This document shows, in pieces, positions 16,760 through 25,341 of a stretch of 64,000 nucleotides of DNA. Source of the DNA: Candidatus Saccharimonadota bacterium (GTDB lineage: Bacteria > Patescibacteriota > Saccharimonadia > Saccharimonadales > Saccharimonadaceae); NCBI GenBank assembly GCA_017515205.1, contig JAFWHN010000001.1, positions 62,001 through 126,000 of the forward strand, in the 5' to 3' direction. The position numbers and the translations under genes were made by a program. The notes beneath the pieces were generated by a model, which saw only the letters and a program-made list of their open reading frames with translations, ran no database searches and was not told the origin of the DNA. How positions within the stretch are numbered: position 1 is the first letter of the stretch; every line of letters begins with the position of its first letter.

Positions 16760-18019
16760 CTATTTTAGCATACTTTTTCTTTTCAGTAAAGAATGATACG
16801 TGATTGCAAAACGGTGTGCTTCCTCATCAATGCGGGCAATTAGTCTTGCTATATGTGAACCCTCTGGCAGTTCCACCACATCCTGCATTCCTGGGATTAT
16901 TAATCTGACTGGTGCATTGTGCGAGTGATCACCAGACTTATCGCGACCGATGATTGGAATTTTATAAGCTTCGACTAATGGTAGAATTGCGTTAACTTGT
17001 GTAATTCCGCCATCTAGAATAATCAAATCCGGAAAATCCCATTCCTGATGCTTTAGCCGGCGCGAAATCACCTCGGCTAAGCTTTTTAAGTCATCGCTTT
17101 TAGAAGTACGAACTTTGAATTTACGGTATTCGTCTCTCGCCGCAGCACCATTAATAAAAACCACCATGCTGCCTACCGTGTTTTCACCGGACTGGTGCGA
17201 AATATCATATCCTTCAATACGGCGTGGTGGTTTTTCAAGTTTTAATAATTCTTGCAGCTGCTTTAAAGCCTGGTCAGATGAAATGTCTAGAAATTCTTTA
17301 TCCGAAAAGACGATTTTCTTTTTTAATTCTTTTAATCCTTGCAATTGATCACGCGCTTCTGCTGCTTTTTCATAATTACCTTTTTCCGATTCAGATTGCA
17401 TGGATTTTTTTAAATCAATTAGCAATTTTTCGCGATCCCCTTCTAGGTAGCGAATTAATTTGCGCAAATTGTGTTTATAATCCTTGGCTGTGATTTTGCC
17501 AATCTCGATACCAGGCGTCAAACCTAAATCAGTATCCAAAGTTTTTTTACCAGTATAAGGTTTGGTATAATACGGAAAAATACGACGTAACATTCTCACG
17601 GCTTTTTCAACTACCAATTTGCCATAGAATGGACCGATATAAGTTGCTTTATCGTCGGTTGGAGTTCTAGTAAAACTTAAATACGGCACTTCCTCATTCA
17701 TAGTGATTTTAATGTAGGAAACGGTTTTATCGTCACGTAAAAGAATATTCCATTTTGGCATATAGCGTTTAATCATCTCGGATTCTAGAAATAGTGCATC
17801 CATTTCGGTATCTACTACAATCCAATCCGTATCAGCAATTTCGCGTACCAGTGCTTCGGTTTTCACATCTTTTTTAGATTTTTGAAAATACTGACGCACG
17901 CGGTTTTTGAGTACTGCGGCTTTGCCGACATAAATAACCTCCCCTACTGCGTTTTTATGAAAATAAACCCCCGGACTAGCCGGGAGTTTACTGAGTTTTT
18001 GTTTTAAAGACTTGTCCAT
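16760..18019 (-). CDS. uvrC: Excinuclease ABC subunit C, lacking C-terminal HhH domain
   Basis: UvrC makes both incisions in nucleotide excision repair. The GIY-YIG nuclease (SPGVYFHKNAVGEVIYVGKA, residues 15-34), the UVR domain (EKGNYEKAAEARDQLQGL) and the RNase H-like endonuclease (GYDISHQSGENTVGSMVVF, LIILDGGITQVNA, DEEAHRFAITYH) are present. The protein stops 12 residues after DEEAHRFAITYH, so the tandem helix-hairpin-helix domain of normal UvrC (about 600 residues) is missing; the middle is also short. TATAAT lies 6 nt before the ATG (leaderless). Confidence 0.94.
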   Translation of the reverse strand: MDKSLKQKLSKLPASPGVYFHKNAVGEVIYVGKAAVLKNRVRQYFQKSKKDVKTEALVREIADTDWIVVDTEMDALFLESEMIKRYMPKWNILLRDDKTVSYIKITMNEEVPYLSFTRTPTDDKATYIGPFYGKLVVEKAVRMLRRIFPYYTKPYTGKKTLDTDLGLTPGIEIGKITAKDYKHNLRKLIRYLEGDREKLLIDLKKSMQSESEKGNYEKAAEARDQLQGLKELKKKIVFSDKEFLDISSDQALKQLQELLKLEKPPRRIEGYDISHQSGENTVGSMVVFINGAAARDEYRKFKVRTSKSDDLKSLAEVISRRLKHQEWDFPDLIILDGGITQVNAILPLVEAYKIPIIGRDKSGDHSHNAPVRLIIPGMQDVVELPEGSHIARLIARIDEEAHRFAITYHSLLKRKSMLK

Positions 18020-18025
18020 CTTTTA

Positions 18026-18031
18026 ATTATA
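18026..18031 (-). promoter_or_regulatory. -10 box of uvrC, leaderless type
   Basis: Extended -10 TGGTATAAT followed by 6 nt and the uvrC ATG at 18019. Confidence 0.6.
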
Positions 18032-18076
18032 CCATACTTATGCTAAAAAGTCAATTTTAAGCATCGTTCTCGATGG

Positions 18077-19384
18077 TTAATCGTCGTCGTCATCCCACTC
18101 TATGTCTTCGATATCAACTGTACCACCAGAAAGTGATGAATAAATCTTGGTGATTACGGTCATCAAATCTTCTGAATCGGTTGGTTCTTCGACACTAAGA
18201 GAGCTTGGATAAGATAGACCAAAATCTACAGTTACTTTAGAAGTGCTGTCGGAACAATCCGTGTAGCATTCAGCATCATCCGGGCAGCAATCATTAGTGA
18301 CGGTCTTTTCAGTGAAGACTCTCGTAAAGTTGTTGTCTTTATCTAATTCTACATATATATCTGGTAATTCACTTAAATCACTACTACCTTCAGTGAATGT
18401 GCCACCACTTTTTTCAAAGCAAGTTTTCATTTTCTTGACAAAATCAGACTGCTTATAGTTTTCGGCAAATCCCTTAGCTGATTCTTTATCAATGACTAAT
18501 TTATAAACTGGACCATTGCCCTTGCTAGCGACAGTTACGCCTTCAGTAGTTGAAGTGATAAATGGACTCTTGCGGTAAGCATCGGCCAAACCGTTGTTGC
18601 CAGTTTTAGCTTCTTCAGCAAGGTCAATCAAACAACTCGCTTGGTTGTCTGTGCCCATGCTACTCATAATTGATTTGATTTCTTCAGCTGAAACCTTGAG
18701 CCATTTGCCTTCGAGCGATTCAATAATATCACCGAACATGCTAAGGTAATAGGCAGACATGGCACTACTGCTTACGTCAGTAGTATCGCTGACCATGTCA
18801 ATATACTCTGAAAGCGTATCGGCAATACCGTTAATCTGGAAGTACAAATCACCATCTTTTGTGCTAATGCCAGCTAAATCAAATGAAATAGACTTGCCAC
18901 CGTTTAGCTCAACTGCCAAGTCAGCTTTTACAGAATTAGCTGAAGATTTAGTATCAATTTCGGAGCCAATCTTAAACGTCATACTAGTGATGGCCGAATT
19001 GTCATCACTTGACGCAACTTCCATTGAGCCATCAACCTTTACATATTGTGGAGCATCGCCATTTGCAATCTTTTCAATAGCTTTCACCACTGGATCGCCA
19101 CTACCACCAGTTAGAAGTATTGCTGCCGCAGTTGCCGCGCCAGCTAGTACAAGAACTGCCGCAATAATACCAACAATCAAACCAGTTTTTTTCTTTTTTA
19201 CTGGTTCTGCTGCAGGCATTTCGGCTTTTTCCATAGGTCTAGCCGTTGGATCAACTGTGTTTTGTGCCCCAGTTGTCTGAACAGACTTAGCTGGGCTTAC
19301 ACTTGAAGCGCCAGTCCCAGTAGTCGGCTGGGTTTTTGCACTTTGGTGCAAGGGATTTGGCGTCTCCCCGGGTTTTTCGTCCAT
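18077..19384 (-). CDS. Membrane-anchored extracellular protein of unknown function
   Basis: Not recognised. A cytoplasmic segment of about 65 residues, rich in T, P, A and Q, is followed by KKKK and one transmembrane helix (about 68-92, LIVGIIAAVLVLAGAATAAAILL). A 340-residue soluble domain comes next, alternating strands such as YVKVDGSMEV, LAVELNGGKSISFDLAG and GDLYFQINGIAD. It contains a cysteine-rich patch (NDCCPDDAECYTDC) and ends in five aspartates. The layout is that of a tethered beta-rich extracellular domain. GAGGAG precedes the ATG by 5 nt. It is a single-gene unit facing away from eno. Confidence 0.75.
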   Translation of the reverse strand: MDEKPGETPNPLHQSAKTQPTTGTGASSVSPAKSVQTTGAQNTVDPTARPMEKAEMPAAEPVKKKKTGLIVGIIAAVLVLAGAATAAAILLTGGSGDPVVKAIEKIANGDAPQYVKVDGSMEVASSDDNSAITSMTFKIGSEIDTKSSANSVKADLAVELNGGKSISFDLAGISTKDGDLYFQINGIADTLSEYIDMVSDTTDVSSSAMSAYYLSMFGDIIESLEGKWLKVSAEEIKSIMSSMGTDNQASCLIDLAEEAKTGNNGLADAYRKSPFITSTTEGVTVASKGNGPVYKLVIDKESAKGFAENYKQSDFVKKMKTCFEKSGGTFTEGSSDLSELPDIYVELDKDNNFTRVFTEKTVTNDCCPDDAECYTDCSDSTSKVTVDFGLSYPSSLSVEEPTDSEDLMTVITKIYSSLSGGTVDIEDIEWDDDDD

Positions 19385-19450
19385 AAAAACTCCTCACTTA
19401 TTATTAATTAAAATCATTATAGCATAAGCTATTTTAAATACAATACGTGA

Positions 19451-19456
19451 TATAAT
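19451..19456 (+). promoter_or_regulatory. -10 box of eno, leaderless type
   Basis: Extended -10 TGATATAAT followed by 6 nt and the eno ATG at 19463. This placement decides the start against the GTG two codons earlier. Confidence 0.65.
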
Positions 19457-19462
19457 GTGGTT

Positions 19463-20743
19463 ATGGATAATTTTACGATTGAAAATATTAAAGCAAGGCA
19501 GGTACTAGATTCGCGTGGTAACCCTACAGTCGAAGCCGAAGTATATTTAAAAGATGGTGGTTTTGGACGCGCAATTGTGCCATCTGGAGCTTCTACTGGC
19601 AGCGGTGAAGCCCTAGAACTACGCGATGGTGATGAAAAACGTTTTGGTGGCAAAAGCGTTTTTAAAGCCGTCTGGAATGTTAACTCCAAAATTCGCGATG
19701 TCTTAGTTGACAATACTGCCGATCCACGCACGGTAGACCAAATTATGTTAGATCTTGATGGTACGCCAAACAAATCTGGTTTGGGAGCAAATGCTATTTT
19801 GGCAGTTTCATTAGCCAATGCCAAGGCCAATGCTAAAGCTAGGCAGATTCCCTTTTATAAATATGTGGCTGAACTAGCTGGTACTTCAGACCAAATGTCG
19901 CTTCCGATGCCAATGATGAACGTCATGAATGGTGGCGCGCACGCAGCTTGGTCAACTGATTTTCAGGAATACATGATTATTCCTCGTTCAGCTGGTAACA
20001 TTGCTGAAGCCGTACAAATGGGTGCCGAAGTTTTTCATGCTTTAAAGGATGTTTTAAAAGAGCGTGGCTATCCTACCACGGTAGGTGATGAAGGTGGCTA
20101 TGCTCCATCCGTGCGCGACGGTGATAATGAGCCACTTGAATGTATCAAGCTGGCAGTCGAAAAAGCTGGTTATCAACCCGGTAAAGACATTGCTATTGCT
20201 ATGGATATTGCCGCGTCGGAATTTTACGATAAAGATCATTATGTATTAAAAACTAATGGTGATTGGAAATCATCTGATGATCTGATGAACTGGTATGATT
20301 GGATCATTAACAACTATCCAGTCGTATCTATTGAAGACGGTTTGGCCGAAAACGATTGGGGAAACTGGGCAATTATGACTAAACGGTTCGGCTCAAAGAT
20401 CCAACTTGTGGGTGATGATTTATTTGTTACTAATGTCAAGCTACTCGAAAAAGGTATTAAAGAAAAATGCGCTAACGCAATTTTAATAAAGCCTAATCAA
20501 ATCGGCACTTTAACTGAAACTATCGGCGCAGTAATGTTAGCAAAACAGGCAGGATATAAAACCGTGATGTCACATCGTTCTGGCGAAACCGAAGACGTTT
20601 CCATTGCGCACTTGGCGGTCGGTTTAGGCACCGGCCAAATCAAAACTGGTTCTTTATCGCGCACTGATCGCGTAGCTAAATACAACGAGCTGATTCGTAT
20701 CGCCGACAGTAATTCTCGTTTAGGATTAGCCCAACCATTCTAA
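19463..20743 (+). CDS. eno: Enolase
   Basis: The 426-residue enzyme converts 2-phosphoglycerate to phosphoenolpyruvate. Diagnostic segments are ARQVLDSRGNPTVEAEV, GASTGSGEALELRDGD, the catalytic region VGDEGGYAPS, SIEDGLAENDWGNW, GDDLFVTN, and LIKPNQIGTLTET with KTVMSHRSGETED. The length is normal. It converges on the minus-strand gap-rpiB-rpe-pfkB-LOG cluster, with only 3 nt between the stops. Confidence 0.97.
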   Translation: MDNFTIENIKARQVLDSRGNPTVEAEVYLKDGGFGRAIVPSGASTGSGEALELRDGDEKRFGGKSVFKAVWNVNSKIRDVLVDNTADPRTVDQIMLDLDGTPNKSGLGANAILAVSLANAKANAKARQIPFYKYVAELAGTSDQMSLPMPMMNVMNGGAHAAWSTDFQEYMIIPRSAGNIAEAVQMGAEVFHALKDVLKERGYPTTVGDEGGYAPSVRDGDNEPLECIKLAVEKAGYQPGKDIAIAMDIAASEFYDKDHYVLKTNGDWKSSDDLMNWYDWIINNYPVVSIEDGLAENDWGNWAIMTKRFGSKIQLVGDDLFVTNVKLLEKGIKEKCANAILIKPNQIGTLTETIGAVMLAKQAGYKTVMSHRSGETEDVSIAHLAVGLGTGQIKTGSLSRTDRVAKYNELIRIADSNSRLGLAQPF

Positions 20744-20746
20744 GAC

Positions 20747-21520
20747 TTATTGTTCAGGCAATGCACCATTATTTTTGAGGTTTTCTTCAATTTCATGCAA
20801 AAGTTCAGGATTTTCATTCGCTAATTCAGCAGCTTCACGAAAACCATCATAATAGTTCTCGGAGACTTTCGGATGGCCGATTTTATTTGCAGCTTGCACT
20901 ACTTCCGTGATGTCGTTTGTGATTCTAAAAATATGAGTATCTTTTATATTAATTACTTTTAGAAGTAGCATCTTTCCAATCACCCTATCAAAGGATTTCC
21001 AATAGTTTTTGCCAATCAAAAAGACTGGCATTCTAGGCATTTTACCTTCTTGCATCAAGCATAGTATTTCTGATAGCTCATCCATAGTACCGAAACCCCC
21101 TGGGAAGAAAACAAACACCTTAGCAGCCATCGCTAGTGAGACTTTGCGTGCGAAAAAATATTCAAAATTAATATATTCTGTAAGATAAGGATTAGGAAAT
21201 TGTTCGTGCATCAAAACAATGTTCAAGCCAATCGTGCGACCACCAATTTCGTATGCTCCGTGCGAAACGGCTTCCATGATGCCTGGTCCACCACCAGATA
21301 CTACCGTGTGCCCATTTTTTGCTAAAAGATACCCTAGTTTATAAGCCATCTGACAATATTTATTATCTTGTGGTAACCTAGCCGAACCAAAAACCGTTAC
21401 ACCCTGTGGAAAGGATCTCACTAGCTGCAAACCACGCCCTAAATCTTTTGCGTAGGCGTTTGCGCGTTCCAAATCAGCAATTGATAACTTTTGTAATAAT
21501 TCTTCTTCTGCTTTTATCAT
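20747..21520 (-). CDS. LOG-family Rossmann-fold nucleotide phosphoribohydrolase-like protein
   Basis: The 257-residue protein has the two LOG/TIGR00730 signatures VVSGGGPGIMEAVSHGA and FFPGGFGTMDELSEIL (PGGxGTxxE). Characterised members split nucleoside monophosphates to base and ribose-5-P. In this location, last in gap-rpiB-rpe-pfkB, release of ribose-5-P would feed the same pentose pathway; that is inference. AAGGAA precedes the ATG. Older annotation as a lysine decarboxylase should be ignored. Confidence 0.85.
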   Translation of the reverse strand: MIKAEEELLQKLSIADLERANAYAKDLGRGLQLVRSFPQGVTVFGSARLPQDNKYCQMAYKLGYLLAKNGHTVVSGGGPGIMEAVSHGAYEIGGRTIGLNIVLMHEQFPNPYLTEYINFEYFFARKVSLAMAAKVFVFFPGGFGTMDELSEILCLMQEGKMPRMPVFLIGKNYWKSFDRVIGKMLLLKVINIKDTHIFRITNDITEVVQAANKIGHPKVSENYYDGFREAAELANENPELLHEIEENLKNNGALPEQ

Positions 21521-21528
21521 AGCGTTCC

Positions 21529-22491
21529 TTAAATTTTTTGAATTGGCATTAAATGCAATTTTTCCTTACCCGTCAAAATACCAGCATTGGCCCCTAGTTT
21601 ACTAACCACAGCTGTGGAATTAGCTGAAGCAAATACTAATGAATCTTTGAAGGATTTACCAGCCGTAAAGTGGGCCAAAAATCCAGAGCCAAAAGCGTCA
21701 CCCGCGCCAGTGGCGTCTTTAATTTTTGCGTCTTCGTAAACACCAAATCGATACGTTTCGGTGCCATCACTCGCGATTCCTCCCATTGCACCATCCGTAA
21801 TAATTATAATTGGGACATAATTACCGAGATGGTACAAAAGTTCAGTGAGGAGTACGCCTGGTACAATTTTCCCCGCTTCAGATTTATTAACATTTAAAAC
21901 GTCAACATACTTGAGTAGTTTAACTAGTTTTTCGGTCTCTGTCAATTCTTTTACACCAGGATTGAACATGATTTTAATGTCTAATTTTTTCGCGTATTTA
22001 AAGAAGCGCTCCAAAGTATCCATATCACCCCTTAAAGTTGTCACGTAAAGCCAATCTGGTTGCACTAGTTCCAAATCTTTTTCAGAAAAATTACCAAACT
22101 GTTCGGATGCTCCTCGACAAGTCAAAATTGTCCGCTCGCCACTTTTTGCATCTAATAAAATTACGGAAGTACCAGTAGTTTTGCGCTCCAGAAAATTCAG
22201 ATAGCTACTATCAATCCCTTCACGGTCTAAGACTTTAATGATTGCTGCTCCAGCCGAATCGTGCGCAATATTTCCCATAAAAATTGCTTCATGACCGTGC
22301 CTGGCAAACGAAATCGCTGAATTAATGCCGCCACCACCTACTTCGTAAGAAATCCTGTCAATATCGACTTTCGAGCCGACCAAAACTTCACCAAAAATTG
22401 CCGACTCACCAATTTGTGTCGAAGCCAAATCGTCACGGTCCACCAAATAGATATCTTGTAAAGCACTACCAAGAGAAACGATTCGCGCCAT
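21529..22491 (-). CDS. PfkB-family carbohydrate/nucleoside kinase
   Basis: A 320-residue ribokinase-fold kinase. It has the N-terminal GSALQDIYLV strand, the YEVGGGGINSAISFARHG substrate-binding glycine motif (about 50-68), and the catalytic DATGAGDAFGSGFLAHF near residue 265. The substrate (ribose, adenosine or a hexose phosphate) cannot be decided by reading. It begins 1 nt before rpe's stop and is followed 8 nt later by the LOG gene, so a role in pentose or nucleoside phosphate supply is likely. Confidence 0.85.
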   Translation of the reverse strand: MARIVSLGSALQDIYLVDRDDLASTQIGESAIFGEVLVGSKVDIDRISYEVGGGGINSAISFARHGHEAIFMGNIAHDSAGAAIIKVLDREGIDSSYLNFLERKTTGTSVILLDAKSGERTILTCRGASEQFGNFSEKDLELVQPDWLYVTTLRGDMDTLERFFKYAKKLDIKIMFNPGVKELTETEKLVKLLKYVDVLNVNKSEAGKIVPGVLLTELLYHLGNYVPIIIITDGAMGGIASDGTETYRFGVYEDAKIKDATGAGDAFGSGFLAHFTAGKSFKDSLVFASANSTAVVSKLGANAGILTGKEKLHLMPIQKI

Positions 22492-23148
22492 TTACAAAAC
22501 TACTCCGTTTTTATCAATTTCAGCGACCAGTTCCTGGAAAGTTTGGGCAGGATTTTCGGATTGGGAAATTGCCGAACCCACGTTAATCACATCTAGGTCA
22601 GCATGTGCTAACGCCCGGATATTAGTCATATTGGCTCCTCCGTCCCAACCGATTTCAATTTCCGGCTTCATATTACGGACCAAAGGAATTTTTTCCATTT
22701 GCATCAAATCTGCAGGTGAACCCTGCACGCCGAGCTGCCCAGCAAAAATCAAAACATGATCAGCTACATCAATATATGGCTTCACGTTGCCAGGGAAAGT
22801 TGACGGCAAAAGTGCAATCCCCACTTTAATGTTCGCATCTTTTAATTGCTGGATAGTCGGCATTAAATCTTCACTTGCTTCAGCATGTAAAATACAAAGC
22901 GTCGGATTCAATTTAAGGATAGTATCGATATGCTCAGAAGGATTAGTCGCCATTAAATGTAAATCTGCCTCCCAGTTTTTTGGCCACCATACATTTGTAA
23001 TATCAAGTGTTTCGGTCGGAGCGAATTTTCCATCTGTCACGTCAATTTGCACTCTACGTGTAAACACATTAATACGCTCAACTTGAGCTCGATAATCTTG
23101 TTTATTATCAGTTAATATACTTGGTACGATCGAAACCGTTCTAATCAT
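22492..23148 (-). CDS. rpe: Ribulose-phosphate 3-epimerase-like TIM barrel
   Basis: The 218-residue protein follows the Rpe pattern in divergent form: VPSILTDNKQDYRAQVERI, the metal-site strand IDVTDGKFAPTETLD, DLHLMATNPSEHI, ILHAEAS, and the phosphate-binding end DVINVGSAISQSENP. Known Rpe interconverts ribulose-5-P and xylulose-5-P, which is the phosphoketolase substrate. The usual VDVMDGHFVPN is altered (T for M, K for H), so a related epimerase specificity is possible. Its first 8 nt overlap rpiB. Confidence 0.8.
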   Translation of the reverse strand: MIRTVSIVPSILTDNKQDYRAQVERINVFTRRVQIDVTDGKFAPTETLDITNVWWPKNWEADLHLMATNPSEHIDTILKLNPTLCILHAEASEDLMPTIQQLKDANIKVGIALLPSTFPGNVKPYIDVADHVLIFAGQLGVQGSPADLMQMEKIPLVRNMKPEIEIGWDGGANMTNIRALAHADLDVINVGSAISQSENPAQTFQELVAEIDKNGVVL

Positions 23149-23590
23149 AATCTTCCCTTTCGTCTAAACGATTAATCCGTCTTACGCGACGTTCAATAGT
23201 TTTGAAATCTGTATTCAAAAATGTCAAAGCAATTTCTTCCATGGTCTTTTCATCCATAGAATGTGCCGACAAGCATAATACGTTTGCGTCCTCGTGTTCG
23301 CGCGCCATTATAGCTGATTCGGTGCTATCACAATGTGCTGCGCGTATTCCTTTAAAACGGTTGGCTTGAATTGTCATGCCATGTGCCGAATCGCAAGTCA
23401 AAATTCCCATCGTACCAGGGTTTTCTCGTACATTTTTAGCTACCGCGATAGCTGGATCATTAAAATCATCTCCTTCAACGTAGCTATAAGCACCTAAATC
23501 TGTTGTCTCAAAACCTTGTGCAGCTAGGCACTCTTTCAAATAATTCTTTTTTTCGAATCCTTTATAATCCGCACCCAAATAAACTTCCAT
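23141..23590 (-). CDS. rpiB: Ribose-5-phosphate isomerase B (RpiB/LacAB family)
   Basis: The start is set at MEVYLGADYKG (23590), 1 nt after the gap stop. Family features are the GADYKGFEKKNYLKECL N-terminus, GILTCDSAHGMTIQANRFKGIRAA (the catalytic-cysteine and phosphate region), and REHEDANVLCLSAH. It interconverts ribose-5-P and ribulose-5-P, one step before Rpe. The order gap-rpiB-rpe is a direct pathway cluster. About 149 residues. Confidence 0.92.
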   Translation of the reverse strand: MEVYLGADYKGFEKKNYLKECLAAQGFETTDLGAYSYVEGDDFNDPAIAVAKNVRENPGTMGILTCDSAHGMTIQANRFKGIRAAHCDSTESAIMAREHEDANVLCLSAHSMDEKTMEEIALTFLNTDFKTIERRVRRINRLDEREDYD

Positions 23591-23591
23591 T

Positions 23592-24593
23592 TTATACCTT
23601 TCCAAAATCCACAGCTAATTCTACCAAACGATTGGAATAGCCCCATTCGTTATCATACCAAGCTACAATTTTAATTAAATTGCCACCAACTACATCGATT
23701 AACGGTAAATCGACGATGCAAGAATGCGGGTCACCAATGAAATCTGACGAGACCAATTCTTCATCACTTACATCCAGAATTCCCTCATAGTACGGTTCTT
23801 TGGCTGCTTTTTTAAATAGGCTAGTCAATTCTTCTTTAGTAGTGTCGACTTTTAATAAAGCGGTGATATCTGACAAAGAAACTACCGGAGTTGGCACGCG
23901 GATAGAAAGACCAGCAAATTTGTCCTTCAAACTAGGCACTGTCAAAGCTGCGGCTTTGGAAGCGCCAGTAGTAGTCGGAATGATGTTTGCAGCAGCAGTT
24001 CTGCCCTCACGCAAATCTTTAGCTGGAGCATCCAATACTCTTTGAGAAGCTGTATAAGAATGCACGGTTGTCATCATAGCTTTTTCAATACCATATTCAT
24101 CTTCCAAAATTTTCATAATTGGTGCAATGCAATTAGTCGTACAGGAAGCGTTGGATAAAATTACGTCACTATCTTCAACTACTTCTTCGTTTACACCGAG
24201 CACCACGGTTTTTGCGCCCTCGCCTTTGGCTGGAGCAGAAATCACGACTTTTTTAGCACCGGCTTTAATATGTGCTTTGGCATCTTCTGGCTTAGTGAAT
24301 AGACCAGTAGACTCTATCACTACATCTACGTCCAATTTTTTCCATGGTAAATTTGCTGGGTCCTTTTCGGCAAAAACAGGAATTTCGCGAGTATTTATGA
24401 TAATAGAATTTTCAGTAGCATTAACCTTCTTTTCATAGGTGCCGTAAGATGAATCGTATTTAAGAAGGTGAGCCAAAGTATTCGCATCCGTAATATCATT
24501 AATCGCAACGACTTGGACATCATGTCGATCCAGCAAAATCTTTAAGGCATTCCGCCCGATTCTACCAAAACCATTAATTGCTACTTTTACCAT
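23592..24593 (-). CDS. gap: Glyceraldehyde-3-phosphate dehydrogenase
   Basis: The 333-residue enzyme has the NAD-binding INGFGRIGRNALKIL, the catalytic cysteine in LSNASCTTNCIAPI, and WYDNEWGYSNRLVEL at the C-terminus. It receives glyceraldehyde-3-P from phosphoketolase. AGGAGG precedes the ATG by 4 nt and an extended -10 (TGCTATAAT, TATAAT at 24620-24625) lies upstream, so this is a leadered, strongly translated gene. It heads gap-rpiB-rpe-pfkB-LOG. Confidence 0.97.
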   Translation of the reverse strand: MVKVAINGFGRIGRNALKILLDRHDVQVVAINDITDANTLAHLLKYDSSYGTYEKKVNATENSIIINTREIPVFAEKDPANLPWKKLDVDVVIESTGLFTKPEDAKAHIKAGAKKVVISAPAKGEGAKTVVLGVNEEVVEDSDVILSNASCTTNCIAPIMKILEDEYGIEKAMMTTVHSYTASQRVLDAPAKDLREGRTAAANIIPTTTGASKAAALTVPSLKDKFAGLSIRVPTPVVSLSDITALLKVDTTKEELTSLFKKAAKEPYYEGILDVSDEELVSSDFIGDPHSCIVDLPLIDVVGGNLIKIVAWYDNEWGYSNRLVELAVDFGKV

Positions 24594-24619
24594 TTTGCCT
24601 CCTAATTCTTCTTATGTCT

Positions 24620-24625
24620 ATTATA
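24620..24625 (-). promoter_or_regulatory. -10 box of the gap operon
   Basis: TGCTATAAT on the minus strand, about 26 nt before the gap ATG, with an AGGAGG in the short leader. Confidence 0.5.
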
Positions 24626-24749
24626 GCACATAAACACAACAAATGGGGCTAAAAACATTTGCAAGACAGAAAAGTTCTTTTCAGAGCATAGACTTGTTCG
24701 CTTTCAACATGCAAAAACGATTTTCGACAAGAATAGTATGCATTTTTAA

Positions 24750-24866
24750 AAACAACAAAAAACACCTTATCGGGACATTTCGGAGGTTACGACCGAGAAT
24801 TAGGGCGCTTCGCCCGTGACGACGGGCCGAAGCGACCCGTGTCCCAATGAGGTATTTTTGTTGTTT
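24750..24866 (-). repeat. Palindromic element copy 2, directly after rpsG
   Basis: The 117-bp element is bounded by a perfect 12-bp inverted repeat (AAACAACAAAAA at 24750-24761, TTTTTGTTGTTT at 24855-24866) extending through ACCT and GGGACA blocks. Its central plus-strand hairpin is CGCTTCG (24806-24812), CCCGT, loop GACG, ACGGG, a bulged C, CGAAGCG (24828-24834). Its right end overlaps the rpsG stop codon. On the rpsG strand the hairpin ends in a T-rich run, so it may double as the rpsL-rpsG terminator. The rest of 24594-24749 holds only the gap promoter; I see no gene in it. Confidence 0.8.
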
Positions 24867-25341
24867 AACGTGCAAAGTGCGCGAAAGCACGGTTTGCTTC
24901 GGCCATGCGGTGACAATCTTCCTTCTTCTTAAAGGCAGCACCAGTTTCATTGTAAGCATCTACGATTTCGGCCTCAAGACGCTTCGCATAAGGCATGCCC
25001 TTACGAGCACGTGCTGATTGTACTAACCACGAAAACGCAAAATGAAGCTGTCGGTGTCCAGCAATTGGAAATGGAATTTGGTAGTTAGCACCACCAACCC
25101 GACGTGACTTCACTTCGAAATCCGGTGAAATGTTCGCAATTGCTTCTTCAAGTACTTCTACTGGATTCTCAGACTTTAATTTTTTCGCAGCTCCTTCAAT
25201 TGCGGCATAAACTGCACGCTCTGCAACTTGGCGCTTGCCATTGAGCATGGATTTGTTAATCAATCTTTGTACCAAAATTGATTGATATCGGCGATCAGGA
25301 TTTACTTTTCGCACCAATGATTTAGTAGTTTTACGCGGCAT
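24865..25341 (-). CDS. rpsG: Ribosomal protein uS7
   Basis: 158 residues with the S7 pattern: PDRRYQSILVQRLINKSMLNGKR, SRRVGGANYQIPF, FSWLVQSARARKGMPYAKRL and KKEDCHRMAEANRAFAHFAR. It starts immediately after the rpsL stop. EF-G and EF-Tu, which often follow in the str operon, are absent here; a palindromic element starts at the stop codon instead. Confidence 0.97.
   Translation of the reverse strand: MPRKTTKSLVRKVNPDRRYQSILVQRLINKSMLNGKRQVAERAVYAAIEGAAKKLKSENPVEVLEEAIANISPDFEVKSRRVGGANYQIPFPIAGHRQLHFAFSWLVQSARARKGMPYAKRLEAEIVDAYNETGAAFKKKEDCHRMAEANRAFAHFAR

Noticed and set aside
18077-18100. GTCGTC repeat resembling the element core
   Set aside because: It simply encodes the five terminal aspartates of the protein and has no palindrome.
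24681-24959. A 92-codon ORF across the end of rpsG and the palindromic element
   Set aside because: It overlaps rpsG in another frame and has no start signal; its similarity to the frame at 3424-3657 arises only because both cross copies of the element.
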